From: Harpalus rubripes
Taxonomy: Eukaryota > Arthropoda > Insecta > Coleoptera > Carabidae
Assembly (NCBI GenBank): GCA_963082715.1
Contig: OY720448.1
Span: 20,462,704 to 20,526,703, forward strand
DNA length: 64,000 nt
Direction: 5' to 3'
A program made the translations under genes and the position numbers. The notes beneath the pieces are model-generated. The model saw nothing but the letters and a program-made list of their open reading frames with translations, had not been told where the DNA came from and did no database searches. Positions 48,901-58,300 of this stretch are shown piece by piece. The stretch's first letter is position 1. Each line of letters opens with the position of its first letter.

Positions 48901-50228
48901 CTAGGTCGGCGGTTGTGGTGCGGTTACATTTTGATGCATGACAAATGAACTTTTAACTATTTTAAATTTGTCAAAATGAGGTTCGCTGTTAGCTGATCCG
49001 TTTTTCTAGTCCGATGTCGGTAACATTGTAACCGCAGTTAAACCGTAACCATTTTCAGTGGTTACCGTGGTTTAATTTCGGAATACACTATAAATGAAAT
49101 TGATATAAAACTTTATATAAATTTTTCTCAAAAAATTCGTTATGTGATGGTACGAAACGATTATATCGTTGAATTCAGAATTAAATTCTCTAGCAAATAA
49201 CAAATATATGTTTTTATTTAAAATAAAAAATTAGTCCCATAATTTGGGAACCACTGATATAAAATTATTTTTGCTGAAAATTGCACAATTTTGCTCCTTT
49301 AACCAAACTCGTACATCTTCAATTAAAGTTACCAATAGTGAGCAAGCTCGTTGAAACATTCTGTATACTTACGTATATTTCTGTTTTCTTTCAGTATACA
49401 ATTCTTTCAAAGCGATACCTTCCTGCAAGTCTCATTTTTTTAATGGGCATAATTCATATGGCCGTACCCAAAATAGGTGTACGATTATTAAAAATTTATC
49501 CACCTTTTAAAAACAATTCAACAAATTTGGTGTTAGTGGACACATATAAAACAAATGTCAATTCAAAGATGTGTGCAGAAGATTTCGTAAAAACAGAATT
49601 CAATGAAGAATTTAAAGTTAAAATATTGTTTAATGCGTTAAATTTATGCGAAGATTTGCAAAATAATTGGGATAATCTTCCTTCGAATATAAATATTTTT
49701 GCATCGTTTTTTGAATTATTAAATAAACTTCCTAAAATGAACTACCCAAAAAATATTCAGGACAAAATCATAGAACTTACAAATAAATATGAAGAAATAA
49801 AATCAAACAAAAAATTAAATTATATTGTAATGGAAAAGAAAAAACCGAAGGCTTTAAGATTATACGAACCCAATATTCAACCAGTATTCGAGTATAAAAA
49901 AGCCAAACCAATGTCACGAGAAAAAGCAGAAAGAGAAAAGTTGTTATATAAATATAAGAAAGAAATGAAAGGAGCAGTACGGGAAATTAGGAGAGATAAA
50001 TCTTTCTTAGGAAGAGTGAAGATAAAGCAACAAATGCAAAGGTAAGAAATTTAAATGTACTATTCATATTTTAAACAATTAATGATTTTTATAAACCTCT
50101 AAAATAATGTAAACTTTTTCTGTTTTAGTGATTATGAGAGAAGAGAAAAAGTTAAGCGAATCTACGCTGAAGCATCAATGCAACAAAGCGAACTTAATAT
50201 GTTGGACAGAAAAAAGAAAAGAAAATAA
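42996..50228 (+). CDS. NOP14: Nucleolar protein 14 (NOP14), small-subunit processome component
   Basis: Needed for 18S rRNA maturation and 40S subunit assembly in the nucleolus. Exons: 42996-43175, 43229-43523, 44407-45863, 49395-50041, 50129-50228; phases agree and give 892 residues (human about 857). The N-terminus has VNPFEVHINKQKYEV and GLPGVSRAKAIRKRK, the NOP14 signature, followed by SMYNLADDEILTHRGQTL. Exon 3 has AHFGGG, ELTEKLDSEWKDLLPL, a long Glu/Asp-rich middle, then LPYTYSLPESYESLQTLL and CNHPSLAEENK. Exon 4 ends with KREMKGAVREIRRDKSFL-type sequence (EMKGAVREIRRDKSFLGR). The tail is Lys/Arg-rich. Intron 2 holds one MITE; intron 3 (3.5 kb) holds a Copia gag remnant and two more MITEs. 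It converges on the SFI1-like gene with 40 bp between stops. Confidence 0.95.
43607..44349. mobile_element. MITE in NOP14 intron 2
   Basis: About 743 bp with inverted ends CAGGTGTCCTTTTTTCGAGG and, reversed, CAGGTCCGTTTTTCGAGG. Arms of about 140 bp share AGATACGAAGTC.GTTAAATTAGGGC. The left side is preceded by TA. A related, broken copy is in the DCTN1 intron (59205-61470). Confidence 0.75.
46747..47458 (-). pseudogene. Ty1/Copia-type gag remnant in NOP14 intron 3
   Basis: It starts at 47458 with FNVTRLNKNNYLSWSNRIQQ, breaks at a stop, and continues after frameshifts as CAMEDDEVAACATLIIAKEV, then RKLATMSMNPREHWRDYLSR and LVKYVIRGLVPKYQKV. It ends in a zinc knuckle, CFTCGRRGHKSSEN, whose last Cys is lost. 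That order is the Copia gag plan (substrate-like N-terminus, gag core, CCHC knuckle). No protease, integrase or RT follows. Confidence 0.8.
48443..48778. mobile_element. Foldback MITE with TA target duplication, copy 2
   Basis: A 336-bp near-palindrome whose outer ends match the copy at 21394-21697 (GCGAGCAGACACGTGACTCG), flanked by TA. The centre ACTGCCTAAAAATTGTAAAA is also shared. It lies in NOP14 intron 3. Confidence 0.88.
48797..49088. mobile_element. Second MITE, immediately next to the foldback copy
   Basis: A 292-bp element with inverted ends GTGTATTCCGAAATTGAACC and, reversed, GTGTATTCCGAAATTAAACC, flanked by TA. It is rich in GGTTAC/GTAACC. It lies 18 bp from the end of the preceding foldback element. 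Confidence 0.85.
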
Positions 50229-50268
50229 AATGATAATTTATATTCTTTATAATAATTTGTACATATTC

Positions 50269-52116
50269 TTATATTTTAAAATATAGAGGAATTTTAGGTT
50301 TTAATAACTGTGTATTAATATCATGTGTGATTGTTAATGCCGTTTTCTTTGCTATATTTAATCTATGATTATTTTTGTTCCATATTGCTTGCTTCCATTT
50401 TTTAAAATAAAATAATTTGATAAAAAATATTTCTTTCCTAGTTTCCATTATATTTTTGTATTTCATAGCTAATTTTTTATTAGCAAAACACACAATATGT
50501 TGTAAAGTTATATTAATCGTATATTTTTGAAATATTTCCTTTGCTTTTTGCATTTGTTGTTTTAAATTTTTTCCATTTTCAACGTAAATAATCCATCTTG
50601 CAAAAGTAGATTTTAATAAATTTATGTCATAAAGTCTTGTTGCTTTTATGAAATTATTTCTTGAAAATATTTTCTCTTTTTTCCATTGTTTCCAAGATAA
50701 TAAATAGTTATACAAAATATATCTATTTCTTTCATTTACAAAATATTCAAGATTTACTTTTATCCTTTTCTGAATATTACGATTTTCTCTTAATTTGCTA
50801 AAACATAAGCTCATTAAATAATATATTTTTTGTTTATAATGAACATCAGCCATAACCAAATTCTTTTCTAATTTATCTTGCATTATAATTTTATAACTTT
50901 TTAAAACTAGAAAATATTTTCTTAAAATCTTATTATTAAAGAAACTTAATGCAAACCATTTTTTCTTCTTTCTTGTATTAAACAACTTCCAACATGTCAG
51001 CGAATCTTCCAATAGTTTTTTATTTCTTTTTTCCAAAAAGAAATTTATAATTTCAGATATTTCTATATATCTTTTATAATAAGTTACCCAATTTAAAAAT
51101 ATCTTACTTCTTAATTTTTTACTATAATGATTATCAGACAATTTTATTAAATCATTATAGTTTTTCTTTTCTTCTTTATATAATCTCCAATTGTTTATAG
51201 TTTTATTTAAAATATTAGTATTGTAATGTTCTTCGGCAAGCTGTTGTTTTCTTTTTGTATTTACTTTATGTTTCGTAAAATTTAGGAATAAATTAAATGC
51301 ATTACATTTTAATTTCAAATTATACATTCTTTCTGCCTGACAAATTTTAAATTTTTCTTCTTTTTTGTTACTGTGAAATATTTTCCAACTTTCAAATGTA
51401 TAACGATAATTTTCAATATGATGCTTCATTTTAAAGAAATTTTTCGCTTTTATATTTAATAGCAATTTATTTTTCTGTTTTAAATAATACACTTTTAATA
51501 AATTAAAATATTTTAATAAAAGTGTATTACTCAGATGTGCATTTGCAATAAAATTAGTGTAATACTTAAATCTTAAATTACATATCCATAAGTTTAATTC
51601 ATAAAAATATAATATTTGATACATTAAAGAGTATTCAACATTCATATGATTAATTAATAATTTCTCTCTTTTTCTTATTAAAATGAAATACTTTAAATTT
51701 TTGAAATATGTGTATTTCAATTTCTTTTCATAATATGAATTTACAAATATGTAATACACTGCGCGATATTTTCGATTTGCTACATATATTTTCCAAGTAG
51801 AAAAATATGTTTGCTTACATTTAAAATCATAGTGAATTTTTGCTCGCATAAATAGTCGCCAGAATATTTTTTCCTCATACCAATATAATACCCATTGTCG
51901 AAAATATTTTCGCAAAATTTGTTTCAGATACCATTTTCTTGCAACTGAGGGTAATACTTTACCATGTGTTTTGGATAAAAATATATATCCATATTTTCGT
52001 ATTAAAATTTTCTTTTTCACTTTTTCATACTTGAATTTAAGTAAGTAATTAGGAAGATGAATAGTAGTAGGTTTAACTTTTTGCTTTTTAATTGTGTTAC
52101 ATTTCGTTTGGTTCAT
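50269..52116 (-). CDS. SFI1-like centrin-binding repeat protein
   Basis: A single open frame of 615 residues, strongly basic and aromatic, built from about 20 divergent repeats, spaced roughly 25-40 residues, with a hydrophobic-F-x-x-W core (for example YFRQWVLYWYEEK, TFESWKIFHSNKK, LFLNFTKHK, IFLNWVTYYKR, SLTCWKLFNTRKKK, TFARWIIYVENGK, YFKKWKQAIWNK). That pattern is the SFI1 repeat, which forms one long helix that binds centrin at spindle pole bodies and centrosomes. The start at 52116 is the first Met after an upstream stop. No N- or C-terminal globular domain is visible. The gene faces NOP14 tail-to-tail and MARCH5 head-to-head. Another long-helix repeat protein is possible, but the spaced Trp pattern favours SFI1. 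Confidence 0.75.
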   Translation of the reverse strand: MNQTKCNTIKKQKVKPTTIHLPNYLLKFKYEKVKKKILIRKYGYIFLSKTHGKVLPSVARKWYLKQILRKYFRQWVLYWYEEKIFWRLFMRAKIHYDFKCKQTYFSTWKIYVANRKYRAVYYIFVNSYYEKKLKYTYFKNLKYFILIRKREKLLINHMNVEYSLMYQILYFYELNLWICNLRFKYYTNFIANAHLSNTLLLKYFNLLKVYYLKQKNKLLLNIKAKNFFKMKHHIENYRYTFESWKIFHSNKKEEKFKICQAERMYNLKLKCNAFNLFLNFTKHKVNTKRKQQLAEEHYNTNILNKTINNWRLYKEEKKNYNDLIKLSDNHYSKKLRSKIFLNWVTYYKRYIEISEIINFFLEKRNKKLLEDSLTCWKLFNTRKKKKWFALSFFNNKILRKYFLVLKSYKIIMQDKLEKNLVMADVHYKQKIYYLMSLCFSKLRENRNIQKRIKVNLEYFVNERNRYILYNYLLSWKQWKKEKIFSRNNFIKATRLYDINLLKSTFARWIIYVENGKNLKQQMQKAKEIFQKYTINITLQHIVCFANKKLAMKYKNIMETRKEIFFIKLFYFKKWKQAIWNKNNHRLNIAKKTALTITHDINTQLLKPKIPLYFKI

Positions 52117-52539
52117 ATTAAAGACGTTTACATTTCTCGAATATTTATATTTTCATTATATAATTCACTGACACTTTTCAAAATTGTTGATATGTTATTG
52201 TCAACAATATTGCCAAACAATTATTTTTCATTTTCCCGCTGTTTAATTTTTGTTTTTCTCAGAAACACGAATACCAATACTTGAATTTAATAGTGCAAAA
52301 GTTAAAAAAAACTACTATATAGAGTTAAATTTTTAGGCAATTTTGTTTTGACAAAATTTTGGTGAATTTTTTAATTTAGTTATTCTAATAGTTTATAATG
52401 TTACCTTATACAGACAACAATAACCGGTGGTTTTATATTTAATTATTTTAAAAGGACCTATGCATTCCATTTCACGTAGATGTTAAAAATAATATTAACC
52501 TTTAAATACCTGTGATTACCAATTTGGGGATATAGGAAT
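52117..52539. promoter_or_regulatory. Shared upstream interval, SFI1-like / MARCH5
   Basis: 423 bp between divergent start codons. It is A/T-rich; ATTTTCCCGC at about 52229-52238 resembles an E2F-type site, by eye only. No TATA box stands out. Confidence 0.35.
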
Positions 52540-53840
52540 ATGGAAAACGAACAAAGAATAGAATCGGATATTATTGCAGATAATCGTGAATCACAAAAGT
52601 ATTGTTGGGTGTGTTTTGCCACGGACGAAGATGACAGAGACGCTCAGTGGGTTCAACCTTGTAAATGTAGAGGAACGTCAAAATGGGTATGATATTTCAA
52701 AATATATATGTCACTAGAATATTATGTCTTCATTTATAGGTGCATCAAGCTTGTTTACAACGGTGGGTAGACGAAAAACAGAAAGGTGGCTCACTAGGGA
52801 AAGTATTGTGTCCACAGTGCCAAACCGAATATATTATAGTTTTCCCGAATATGGGTACAATAGTTTTAATATTGGATACGGTTGACAATATTGTATATAA
52901 AAGTTGTCCATTTTTGGCTGCTGGAATTGTTGTAGGAGCAGTATATTGGACTGCAGTTACTTATGGCGCAATAACTGTAATGCAGGTTGAGTTTTTTCTT
53001 TCAAAGTACGCTGATAAAATCATTTTTAGATAAATTTATATAATAATAATACTATTAAAATTATTGTTACCATAAAATATTTGTTGTAGAATTTATGTAA
53101 AACTGTTTCTATCAGTATATTTTAAATTTGTATTTTTATTCTAGACGAATTATAAAAATTTGTAATTATTTTGTAGGTAGTAGGTCATAAAGAAGGTTTA
53201 GCTGTGATGGAGCAAGCAGATCCATTAATTTTACTTATTGGTTTACCAGCTATTCCTGTAGCATTAATTGTAGGAAAAATGGTTCGCTGGGAAGACACTG
53301 TTTTAACATTTATTCGACGTCATCTAATTAATATACCACTGATAAAATACATATTGCCTTTTCGGTAAGATAATGCAATAGGAAATCAGTTATGAGATTG
53401 TGAGAATCCAACTCTAAAAGTCTAAGTAATTTTAATTGGTTAATTTTCTCAAAACTGTTTTCCCCATTGCCAGTCAATATTTTTAGTTTTATAAAATAAA
53501 TTTCAGAATTGATGTGAATCCTTCCATACCACATACAACAGAAAACGAATTGCCTCCATTCACAGATCCTGTGTCTGCTACGAGAGTACTGTGTGGAGCT
53601 CTTCTATTGCCCACTCTTGCAAATATATTTGGAAGAATATTTTTTGATTCCGTCAAATCCAACTTCCATAAAACTGTCCTTGGAGGAATTACTTTCATAG
53701 CCGTGAAAGGAGCGATGCGAATTTACCATAAACAACAAAAATATATCAGACAATGTCAACGAAGAATTCTAGACTACACAGAAGCTAATATTGCTGCTTA
53801 TGTACATGGCTCTAATATACAACCAAATCAAAGTGACTAA
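52540..53840 (+). CDS. March5: MARCH5-type mitochondrial E3 ubiquitin ligase
   Basis: RING-CH ubiquitin ligase of the outer mitochondrial membrane that controls fission and fusion factors. Exons: 52540-52686, 52740-52985, 53177-53364, 53507-53840; phases agree; 304 residues (human MARCH5 278). The RING-CH zinc ligands are all present: C22, C25, C41, C43, H51, C54, C73, C76, in the C4HC3 order. Hydrophobic segments follow (SCPFLAAGIVVGAVYWTAVT; LILLIGLPAIPVALIVG; ATRVLCGALLLPTLANIFG; TVLGGITFIAVKGAM), matching the four-helix plan. The start gives a short Glu-rich leader before the RING. Introns are small (53-191 bp). It converges on ADO with 203 bp between stops. Confidence 0.95.
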
Positions 53841-54043
53841 TTTTATTTTAATTCTTGTCGAGGATTATTTGTAAAGACAGTTAATTAAATATTAATAAAA
53901 GAAATAATTTATTTTTGCAATGTAATGTTTTTGGTTTATTGAATATATGGTTATCGATTTATTGTTACAATTTTATATTCTTATTATGAAAAGTTTCCAT
54001 TTTCCTACAAATACAATTTACACAAATTATTTTAATGAATAAT

Positions 54044-54766
54044 TTATTCTTCTTCAAGATTGAAATGCGGTCCTGTATACGGAAATGAGTCACTCCAGAA
54101 CCATCTGGGTGTATTTATTTCCGTTAAAAGTAATATGCCTGGGTCTAATTCTTTTTCTATTCTGAAATAACTGCACTTTCTTTCTCCAACATTTGGTATG
54201 TCTACATCGTAAGGTGGTGATAAAATATCAATAAATGCTGCTGCACCATCCAAACTTTCAATTTCGTGAAGATTACCGATATTAGGACTTAATCTACAAC
54301 ATTCCGATTCAGGGCTAACTATAATATCATCCTTTTTCTCAACTACAAGTTGCAAAGGTTCTCCGTTGTTTAATTCTCTATTGTAGTTCACAGTTCTGTC
54401 TGTATTGAGTGAATAACTTCTAATATTTACACTTCCAGCTATTACTTTAAGTAGTCCATGCATTTCTGGATGATTATGAAGTGGTAGTCTCATTTTTGGT
54501 TTTAAAATAAAAATGCCAACATTTATTATTTCGTCGTTATAAATATGGATGTAACTCATTGGAGCCTTACTTCTAGGAGCCCATGTATCTTCCTTCATAA
54601 AAAGTGGACTTAAATTTACGTGTGTAGAAGTTAAGGTGTTAAATAAACTAGCTAAATGATCTAAGTTTTTATGAAATAATTCTGTTTTACATGTGAAAGT
54701 CTTAATAGCGTTTTTTAAAATTGTGGGGATAAGTACATTTGCCATCTCGTCACTTTCTGATGTCAT
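54044..54766 (-). CDS. Ado: 2-aminoethanethiol (cysteamine) dioxygenase
   Basis: Non-haem iron thiol dioxygenase of the PCO/ADO family: it oxidises cysteamine and N-terminal cysteines of proteins, linking oxygen level to degradation. One exon, 240 residues (human ADO 270). It has the cupin core MRLPLHNHPEMHGLLKVIAG, with H97 and H99 as iron ligands, and NLHEIESLDG with H167 as the likely third. YVDILSPPYD-like ending (FIDILSPPYDVD) and C-terminal WFWSDSFPYTGPHF are family hallmarks. The first Met at 54766 is used; a second Met at residue 8 is possible. It is divergent from DCTN1 with 548 bp between starts. Confidence 0.93.
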   Translation of the reverse strand: MTSESDEMANVLIPTILKNAIKTFTCKTELFHKNLDHLASLFNTLTSTHVNLSPLFMKEDTWAPRSKAPMSYIHIYNDEIINVGIFILKPKMRLPLHNHPEMHGLLKVIAGSVNIRSYSLNTDRTVNYNRELNNGEPLQLVVEKKDDIIVSPESECCRLSPNIGNLHEIESLDGAAAFIDILSPPYDVDIPNVGERKCSYFRIEKELDPGILLLTEINTPRWFWSDSFPYTGPHFNLEEE

Positions 54767-55314
54767 TATACGCTTAATTAATTAAATAACTTTAAGAATA
54801 GAATTTGTTTCATTTGTCACAATTATTCATTGCAAATCATTAAACAGCGAACTTACAAGCACAATAAATTTGTCTGTTTGACATTTCTGTATTTAGAACA
54901 TATATTTTAGAACTATACTATTTTTGGAAGCACTAAATTATTTTTGTTTATTTTAAGTAAACAATTTTGTATTGTATCTATTATATAATTTATATGAATT
55001 ACTATAAAAGTGAAAAATATTTTTTTATTCAAATAAACGCTATATTAGACATAAATATTTTAGAATTTACGTCATTTCTAAACAGACGAGATCGGTCGGT
55101 ATCAGTGTCGGTGTGTCAAATGTGGCTGTCATACGTCAATTTCAATTTCAAGATTTTTTAATGTATTTACTGTTTAACTAATGTTATTATTAAGAGTAAT
55201 ATTCTGTTATTAAAATTATTGTGGATCCATGCATTAAACATAAGGTTAGAATGTAATATTTACTAATTGGCTGACTGTGCAGTTGTCTAATTTTTTCAGA
55301 TACTTTAAGCTAAA
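54767..55314. promoter_or_regulatory. Upstream interval, ADO / DCTN1, with a DCTN1 5' UTR acceptor
   Basis: 548 bp between divergent start codons. A clear acceptor TTTTTTCAG at 55291-55299, 16 bases before the DCTN1 ATG, shows that DCTN1 has at least one upstream non-coding exon, probably within this interval. No core promoter motif is certain. Confidence 0.5.
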
Positions 55315-58300
55315 ATGTCTGAGCCAAATTTAAAAGTTGGACAACGAGTAGAAGTTAGTGGTAAAGATTCATTTGGTGTAGTAGCTTATATAGGACATAC
55401 TTCGTTTGCTGCTGGAAAATGGGTTGGTGTAATACTTAATGAACCAAAAGGAAAGAACAATGGTTCTGTTAGGGGTCAAACCTACTTTCAGGTAATTTTT
55501 TTACTTGATGGCAGGCATGTAAATTTTATATTTAATTTCACAAATACAGTAATCAGGTAATAGTTATTTATGCAATCTGAGTAAAAAGTATAGTCCAAGG
55601 GTATAGTCATATCTTATTTCACGAATAGGAAAGTTTGGCCTGAGAGAAATAAAACATTTTTTTACTCTTAGTTGCATACAATTTTTTTACGTCTACAGTA
55701 AAAGCTATAATTATAAAGATAAAATATGTTATTGACTTTAGTGTGAAGACAACTATGGAGTTTTTGTTCGACCCACTCAGTTAACACCATTAGACGAGGC
55801 TGGGAACCCTATAATTCATAAAAGAGCATCTCCAGCAACTACTCCTGAAGATGCCAAATCGCGAAGCAGCCGTCTTAGCAGGTACCACATTATTATTGCT
55901 GTTCAAAATTTATATGCTAATTTCGAAATTAACGTATTACATGCTTGCTAGTATTGGTGTAAGGTCTAAACCAACAACGTAAGTTAGTAAATTTGCCTTT
56001 TATAAATGTATATTAACATTAACTGTGTAAACTTTTGCTTGATTAGTGTTAGAAGAAAATCTTCCCCTCAGAAACAAATGACTTTATCAGCTTCGAGGTA
56101 ACAAGAGGAAAATTTACATTTATTTTATTTTTTTAATTGTAGTTAAACTATATGTATTAAAAAGTATAATAACTAAAACGTAAATAATTTTAGCTCACGT
56201 ATCTCTCTTGCAAGCAGTCGTCAGTCTCTGGCAGGAAGTAGACAATCATTATCAGGAAGTCGAAGTCATTTGGCTTCGCCTGCTATTGAAAAAGCTCCTG
56301 AATCTGTTGAACATGTTAGTCAAATCCCAAAACGAGCGTCTTTCGTTGAGGTTTGTATTTATTAAATGCATAATTGCATAGGCCTGTATACAGAACTTGC
56401 TTTATTAGCGCTTTTCCGGAATTTTATTCAAGCGTAATATATTGTAATAGTAAGTTATGTAACAAGACCTGAAAGTTGTACTTTACTGGGTGAGCAAACA
56501 TAATCCAGGGCGAGCTTTGAAAGTTTGTGAGCCCAGTAAAGACATTTTCAGGTCTTGTTGCGTACAATGTTTTTATGAATAAAAATCTATAGGTATGCAT
56601 TATTTTATTTTTTATTGCGAGGAAATAAGAAATCATAAATCTCAAGGTAACTTTCCGATTCTTTATAGACAATTTTCCTAGCTGGCTCAGTGAAGAAAGA
56701 ATTTCCGGTCTAAAAAGTGATCAGAAACAGCTCATTTTCTGGACAATCTCAAAAAAATAAATAAAATGTAATAATGTACTTTATTTGTAGCTTTTATTAT
56801 AAAAACGCATTCAGCATACAGGCAGTATTTCATTAAAAATTAAATTCCTCAAATTATTTAAAAATATTATATAATAAAAATGATACTTTTTCCCATAAAT
56901 GCTCATTGTCGAATGAGTTGCTTTTGTAGACTCATTATCAAACTAGATCTGAGCTGTGGTAGACAAGCATTAGAAATTTCGAATATAAATAATTTTAATA
57001 TGATTTTGTAGACTGGTTTTGTGGAAACGTTAAAACCGCAGTTCATCCCAGGACAAAGTCTAACATCTCCGAATGTTACACAAACTTCATCTGTAGAAGA
57101 GAAAATTACAAACATGCAACAACAGCAAGAAATAGACAACATGCGTGCACAAATACGAGATCTAAATGAAAAATTGGAAACTTTAAAACTTAAGCGTCAA
57201 GAAGATAGAGAAAAATTAAAAGAATATGATAAAACCAAATTACAATTAGAACAATTAATAGAATTTAAAACAAAAATAATGGAATCTCAAATAAGTATAC
57301 AACGTGAATTGCAAAAGGCAAAACAAGATATGAGAGAAGCAATAGAAGCAAAAGAAATACATGCTGAAGAGATGGCCGATTTGGCCGAAACTGTTGAAAT
57401 GGCAACTTTAGATAAAGAAATGGCAGAAGAAAAAGCTGAAACATTGCAAATGGAACTAGATGCTGCCAAAGAAAAAATAGAAGAAATGCAATTAGATTTA
57501 GAAATTCTAAAAGCAGAAATGCAAGAAAGAACTACCGGTGATGGTAACACAGAGGCGTCTACCTATGAACTTAAACAATTACAACAACATAATGCAAGAC
57601 TACGCGAAACATTAGTACGGTTAAGAGATATTTCAGCACACGAAAAGCACGAGTATCAAAAATTGTGCAAAGATTTAGATCAGAAAAAATCAGAAATCAC
57701 TGAACTTGGAAGAACTAAAGAAAAACTTAGTACTAGAGTTGAGGATTTAGAACATCAAATTGAGGATTTACAAGAGCAGGTATGAATTAAATACTGAAAT
57801 TTATATAAATTGATTAAATATGAATTTTGTAAACTAGCCATAATATTTTTATATAAAATGTTGGTAGGTTGATGCCGCTTTAGGTGCAGAAGAAATGGTG
57901 GTAAATCTCGGAGAAAAGAAAATGGAACTAGAAGATAAGGTGAAAAGATTGGAAGAGGAAGTTGCCGAATTAGAGGCATTGCAAGACATGAATGATCAGC
58001 TAGTGGAAAGTAATGCGGAGCTTGAAATGGAATTAAGAGAAGAATTAGATATGGCTAATGCTGCTACAAGAGAGGTAAAAGTTGTTATATTTTTTACTAT
58101 TTATATAAATATTGAATTCGTAACAGGCTTTGCGTGAAAAAGAAGCATCTTTTGAAACTATAGCTGACAGAGAACAAACTATTAATAAATTCCGAGAACT
58201 GGTTCAAAAATTACAAGAACAATGTCAAGAACTTCAGAGACGTTTGGAGCAAGAATCATCTAAACCAGTATCTGCATTGCCAGAAATATTAGATTTCAAG

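Noticed and set aside
57287..57550. 87-codon minus frame
   Set aside because: Antisense of the dynactin coiled coil.
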